DNA from: an uncultured Verrucomicrobiota bacterium
GTDB taxonomy: Bacteria; Verrucomicrobiota; Verrucomicrobiia; Limisphaerales; UBA9464
Length of the DNA: 8,003 nt
Direction: 5' to 3'
NCBI GenBank assembly: GCA_903925515.1
Contig: CAIYFP010000361.1
Coordinates: 1 to 8,003 of the forward strand
Position numbers and translations under genes: made by a program. This document shows positions 5,668 to 8,003 of the stretch, in pieces. Under the pieces are notes generated by a model. That model did not search any database. It saw only the letters and a program-made list of their open reading frames with translations, and was not told where the DNA came from. Each line of letters starts with the position of its first letter. Positions within the stretch are counted from its first letter, which is position 1.

Positions 5668-5997
5668 CTAGGCGGCACCCTCGACCAACGCCTTGAGCGC
5701 GGCCTTGGGCTTCAAGCCCACCGCCTGGGCCACCACCTTGCCACCCTTGAACACCAGCAAGGTCGGGATGGACTGGATGCCGAACTGGACCGCAAGGTCC
5801 GAGTGCTCGTCGATGTTGACCTTCGCGACCTTGGCCTTGCCGGCCAGCTCCGCAGACAACTCGTCCAGAACCGGTCCCAACATCTTGCAGGGACCGCACC
5901 ACTCCGCCCAAAAATCAACCAACACGGGCTGCGAGGACTTGAGGACGTCGGCCTCAAAGTTCGAGGTCCCGACGGTAAGGATGTTGCTAGATGCCAT
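5668..5997 (-). CDS. trxA: Thioredoxin
   Basis: Thioredoxin is the cytoplasmic thiol-disulfide reductant, itself reduced by thioredoxin reductase. The 109-residue product has the expected length and fold. Before the active site comes PVLVDFWAEWCGPCKMLGPV with the WCGPC redox centre (Cys34, Cys37). The buried Asp (D28 in LVDFWA) and the cis-proline (P78 in QSIPTLLVFKGG) are in place, as is the KVNIDE strand. There is no signal peptide, so it is cytoplasmic. The ATG at 5995-5997 is preceded by AAGGGG at 5 nt or so, a strong ribosome-binding site. It follows the Pro/Ala-rich gene by 24 nt, so the two are probably one transcript. The stop is TAG at 5668, and an intrinsic terminator-like hairpin lies 59 nt further on. 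Confidence 0.97.
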   Translation of the reverse strand: MASSNILTVGTSNFEADVLKSSQPVLVDFWAEWCGPCKMLGPVLDELSAELAGKAKVAKVNIDEHSDLAVQFGIQSIPTLLVFKGGKVVAQAVGLKPKAALKALVEGAA

Positions 5998-6021
5998 GAC
6001 GCCCCTTGCCTACCGAAGGTG

Positions 6022-6426
6022 CTACTGCTGCGCAACAAACCAGTACTGGACCGCCACCGCCGCGATCGCCAGCAACGCCGACGCAAAGGCCAACCCCACG
6101 TCAAGGCCGCTCACGCCGCCCCCGGATGACGGGCGCGGGGCCGGACGAGCGGCCGGCGCGGCGGCAGGCGCCGCGGGAACCGCAGGCTTCGATGCCGGGG
6201 CCGCAGGCATCGAGGGTGCCGCCTTTGCGGCGGGAACCGCCGCCGCCGGCGCCGCCGCCACGGGCGCGGCGGGGGCCGGGGCCGCAGGCGCGGCCGTGGG
6301 GATTCGAATCGACGGGCCCGCCGCCGGCTTCGGGGGAAGGCTGATGCGTACCGTCTGCTTCTTCTGCACGGCGTCGCCGGCGGGCGGTGTCGGAGGGGTG
6401 GGGGGGACTGGAGTATTTTCGGACAT
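6022..6426 (-). CDS. Pro/Ala-rich protein with C-terminal membrane anchor, function unknown
   Basis: The 134-residue product has three parts. The N-terminus (1-18) is rich in Pro and Thr. Residues 21-43 hold a more conserved-looking piece with basic and hydrophobic residues (KKQTVRISLPPKP, then SIRIP). A long Pro/Ala-rich linker spans about 44-100. A glycine-containing hinge leads to a single membrane helix at about 110-131, ending QYWFVAQQ. It looks tail-anchored, with most of the chain in the cytoplasm and the linker as a flexible spacer. From memory, small proteins with the VRI-LPPKP and IRIP motifs occur near thioredoxin in other Verrucomicrobiota, but I know no assigned function. The ATG at 6424-6426 is the first in frame; its ribosome-binding site is weak. 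The gene lies 24 nt before trxA and just downstream of a promoter-like site. Codon choice is strongly GC-biased, like the neighbours. Confidence 0.8.
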   Translation of the reverse strand: MSENTPVPPTPPTPPAGDAVQKKQTVRISLPPKPAAGPSIRIPTAAPAAPAPAAPVAAAPAAAVPAAKAAPSMPAAPASKPAVPAAPAAAPAARPAPRPSSGGGVSGLDVGLAFASALLAIAAVAVQYWFVAQQ

Positions 6427-6444
6427 AGCGGCTTTGTGGGATCC

Positions 6445-6474
6445 ACGCTAAAAACGACGGCTTCGACATGTCAA
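6445..6474 (-). promoter_or_regulatory. Putative sigma70-type promoter for the Pro/Ala-rich gene and trxA
   Basis: On the minus strand a perfect -35 hexamer TTGACA (6474-6469) is followed after 18 nt by TAGCGT (6450-6445), which keeps the three most important -10 bases (T, A, final T). Transcription would begin near 6438, leaving a leader of about a dozen bases before the ATG at 6426. The -35 box overlaps the 8-bp palindrome GACATGTC (6465-6472), a possible regulator site. Confidence 0.5.
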
Positions 6475-6562
6475 CCACCGAACCCGCCTCCCGATCCCCG
6501 CGTAGGCAGTCCCTGAGTGCCCGGTTCTCGACTCACGCCGCGCCGACGGAAGACGGTGGGAA

Positions 6563-6579
6563 GCTTGCGACCCGCAAGC
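6563..6579. repeat. Perfect 7-bp stem-loop in the IS110 flank
   Basis: GCTTGCG and CGCAAGC pair perfectly around the 3-nt loop ACC. No T-run follows on either strand, so it is not an intrinsic terminator. It lies 115 bases beyond the transposase stop. It may belong to the element (end or RNA structure) or to the chromosomal site it entered. Confidence 0.5.
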
Positions 6580-6609
6580 GGGCGCGTTGCGGCAGGCCTC
6601 GAGCCAACA

Positions 6610-6622
6610 CGCCATCGTGGCG
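6610..6622. repeat. Perfect 5-bp stem-loop in the IS110 flank
   Basis: CGCCA and TGGCG pair perfectly around the 3-nt loop TCG, 30 bases from the larger stem-loop at 6563-6579. Alone it could be chance; the pair together suggests a structured segment. Confidence 0.35.
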
Positions 6623-6693
6623 GATGGACACCGACCTCAGCATGCGCATCCCCGTGACCGCATTGTTCGCGTCTCCTGACTAACTCATGCGCC

Positions 6694-8003
6694 TCATGAT
6701 GCCGCAGGGAGGAGCTGCATTCCCATGGCGGCGGCCTCTTCCTGCATCCGTTTCAGCCGCTTGGCCCGTGACGATGCCGTCGGGCGAAAGGCCTTCTGTT
6801 CGTCGTAAGGCTGGCGGTTCTTGATCATCCCATACACCACCCGCGCCAGTTTGTGCGCCGTCGCCGTGATCCCCTCCGCCTTCCCCAGCCGCCCTTTCAT
6901 CCGCCTCACGTGCTCGCCCATCTTGCCCTGGGCCCTCGCCATGCCGTGCGCCGCCAACCGGAAGGCCTGCGCCACCCGGCCCTTCACCGCTCGCGTCTTC
7001 GCCTTCAGCACCCGACCGCCCGTGATCCGGGCGTCCGGGCACAGCCCGTTCCACGATGCGAAGCTTTCCGCGGTCTTGAACGCCCTCAACAGCTCTTCCG
7101 CCGTCCCAACCTCCGTCATCAGCGCCGTCCGAAGCCCCGCACCCACCCCGGTCGCCTCGCTGAGGTCCACCTTGTAGAACCGGTACGCCTCCTCGAACAC
7201 CGCCATGTCCACCGCGTTCTTCTGCAGGCGCCTTGGGTTCCTCGTGGCCGGCGGCGGCAGCGGCCCCGGTGACTCGGACGGGATCGCCCCTACCAGCCGG
7301 GCCCCTTCTCGGTCCGCCTCGTCCACCTGCTCGCGCACCTGCCCCCACACGCGGTTGGCCTGTCCCGGCACGAACAGCAGCTCCGGCCGGTCGTTCCCCT
7401 GCAACGCCTTCTTCACCACCGCTTGCGAGGCCCTGCACCTCGGGTGCCGTAGCTTGGCCAGGGCCGGCGGGTTCCGTTCCCCCCCAAGGATCGCCTCCAC
7501 GATGGCCATCGCGCTGGCCCCGTCGAGGTCGCTGAAGACAGGGTGCAGCTTGAGGTTCATCTCGTTGAGGACCTTCTGCTGTTCCTCGAGCAGCCGGGCC
7601 GCCGTGAGGACCAGGTCCGGGCGGTGCCTCATCACGTAGCGCAGCGACGCCACCTCGGCCGGTGGGCGGAAGGACCTCTGGAGCAGGCCGGCCGTATGCA
7701 GCTGCTGCAGCCATGGCGCGTCGCACACGTCGGTCTTGCGACCGGGCACCGCCCTCACATGACGCGCGTTGACCAGGCATATCTCGATGCCCGCGTCCTC
7801 CAGCGCCTAGAACAACGGCACCCAGTCATTGCCCGTGCTCTCCATCGCCACGGTCCGCACCTGGCACTCCTGGAGCCATGCCACCCGTCGCCCGATGTCG
7901 GCGGTGAAGGACGCGAACGTCTTCACGCAGCCGGACGGGCACCGTTCGGGGGCAACGGCCACCACGAACTCACGGGCGCCGACGTCGATGCCGGCGGCCT
8001 CGG
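6694..8003 (-). mobile_element. IS110-family insertion sequence (partial, extends beyond the window)
   Basis: The transposase identifies the element. One end lies somewhere in 6427-6693 and the other beyond position 8003, with the transposase start codon. IS110 elements use a DEDD-type transposase and, in members studied so far, a structured bridge RNA from a noncoding end of the element to choose donor and target. The noncoding flank upstream of the gene is not visible here. The element separates the thioredoxin cluster from whatever lay upstream. Confidence 0.85.
6694..8003 (-). pseudogene. IS110-family transposase, interrupted by an in-frame amber codon
   Basis: Some 436 codons are visible in one frame; the start lies outside the window. 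The DEDD nuclease domain opens with GIDVGAREFVVAVAP, then MESTGNDWVPLF, then, after a TAG at 7807-7809, ALEDAGIEICLVNARHV and VPGRKTDVCDAPWLQQLH. All four acidic residues (D, E, D, D) seem present. A variable helical middle follows. The C-terminal Transposase_20-type domain has FASWNGLCPDARITGGRV, AHKLARVVYGM and a closing MQLLPAAS. The TAG sits where relatives usually have Glu or a similar residue (PLFELLE-type), so a single GAG-to-TAG change would explain it. The GTG at 7758 would restart translation but lose two or so of the acidic residues. The residue aligned with the Ser of the family's ISGGK motif is Thr (7021-7023). I read it as a recently inactivated copy. Confidence 0.85.

Larger units (their letters stand above)
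6427..6693. other. 267-base noncoding gap between the IS110 transposase and the Pro/Ala-rich gene
   Basis: No convincing gene lies here. The end next to 6426 holds the promoter-like site. The middle holds two stem-loops (6563-6579 and 6610-6622). At the transposase end, CTCATG occurs twice nine bases apart (6684-6689 and 6693-6698), the second covering the transposase stop codon. Part of the gap must be the end of the IS110 element, but IS110 ends lack long terminal inverted repeats, so I cannot place the boundary. Confidence 0.6.

Noticed and set aside
6130..6300. GC-rich near-repeats that might be a tandem repeat array
   Set aside because: They reflect Ala and Pro codons of the low-complexity linker; there is no fixed repeat period and no CRISPR-like spacer pattern.
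6298..6310. T-arm-like GGATTCGAATC sequence suggesting a tRNA
   Set aside because: It lies inside the Pro/Ala-rich gene (encoding the IRIP motif), and no acceptor stem, D-arm or anticodon arm surrounds it.
6468..6683. 71-codon plus-strand frame in the noncoding gap beside the IS110 element
   Set aside because: No recognisable motif and no good ribosome-binding site, and it overlaps the promoter-like site and both stem-loops. A fragment of a gene broken by the insertion cannot be fully excluded.

Overview
This is a GC-rich bacterial chromosome segment in which every gene I can support lies on the minus strand, so the biological reading order runs from high to low coordinates. The family features point to Verrucomicrobiota, probably an Opitutia-like lineage: a short delta subunit, an ATP synthase a subunit with an apparent signal peptide and His/Gly-rich ends, and a Pro/Ala-rich tail-anchored protein next to thioredoxin. 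This placement is inferred from remembered family patterns; no marker gene in the window proves it.

Layout in transcription order. (1) 8003-6694: most of an IS110-family transposase. Its start lies outside the window and an in-frame amber codon (7807-7809) splits it. (2) 6693-6427: a 267-base gap with two tight stem-loops and, next to the following gene, a promoter-like site with a perfect TTGACA. (3) 6426-5668: a low-complexity Pro/Ala-rich protein with a C-terminal membrane helix, then thioredoxin. (4) 5623-4625: a short orphan GspF/PilC-type membrane protein. Its first codons are overlaid by a textbook intrinsic-terminator hairpin. (5) 4562-2782: a xylose-isomerase-like TIM-barrel protein with a changed metal ligand, overlapping by 4 nt an RsuA-like pseudouridine synthase. 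(6) 2624-1: the start of the F-type ATP synthase operon, atpB-atpE-atpF-atpH-atpA. atpA is cut by the window edge, and atpG, atpD and atpC would be expected beyond position 1.

How the genes fit together. The Atp genes encode the Fo sector (a, c, b), the stator link (delta) and the beginning of F1 alpha, in the order usual for bacteria. The highly expressed c-subunit gene is bracketed by two stem-loops and preceded by an A-rich ribosome-binding region, a plausible means of setting the many-copies-of-c stoichiometry. The upstream genes (redox, assembly-type membrane protein, sugar isomerase-like, rRNA modification) share no obvious pathway and look like ordinary co-oriented housekeeping neighbours.

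No tRNA, rRNA, CRISPR array or defence-like system was seen. The most interesting items are the terminator/attenuator inside the GspF-like gene, the altered metal site of the xylose-isomerase homologue, the hairpins around atpE, and the damaged IS110 element with its structured flank.
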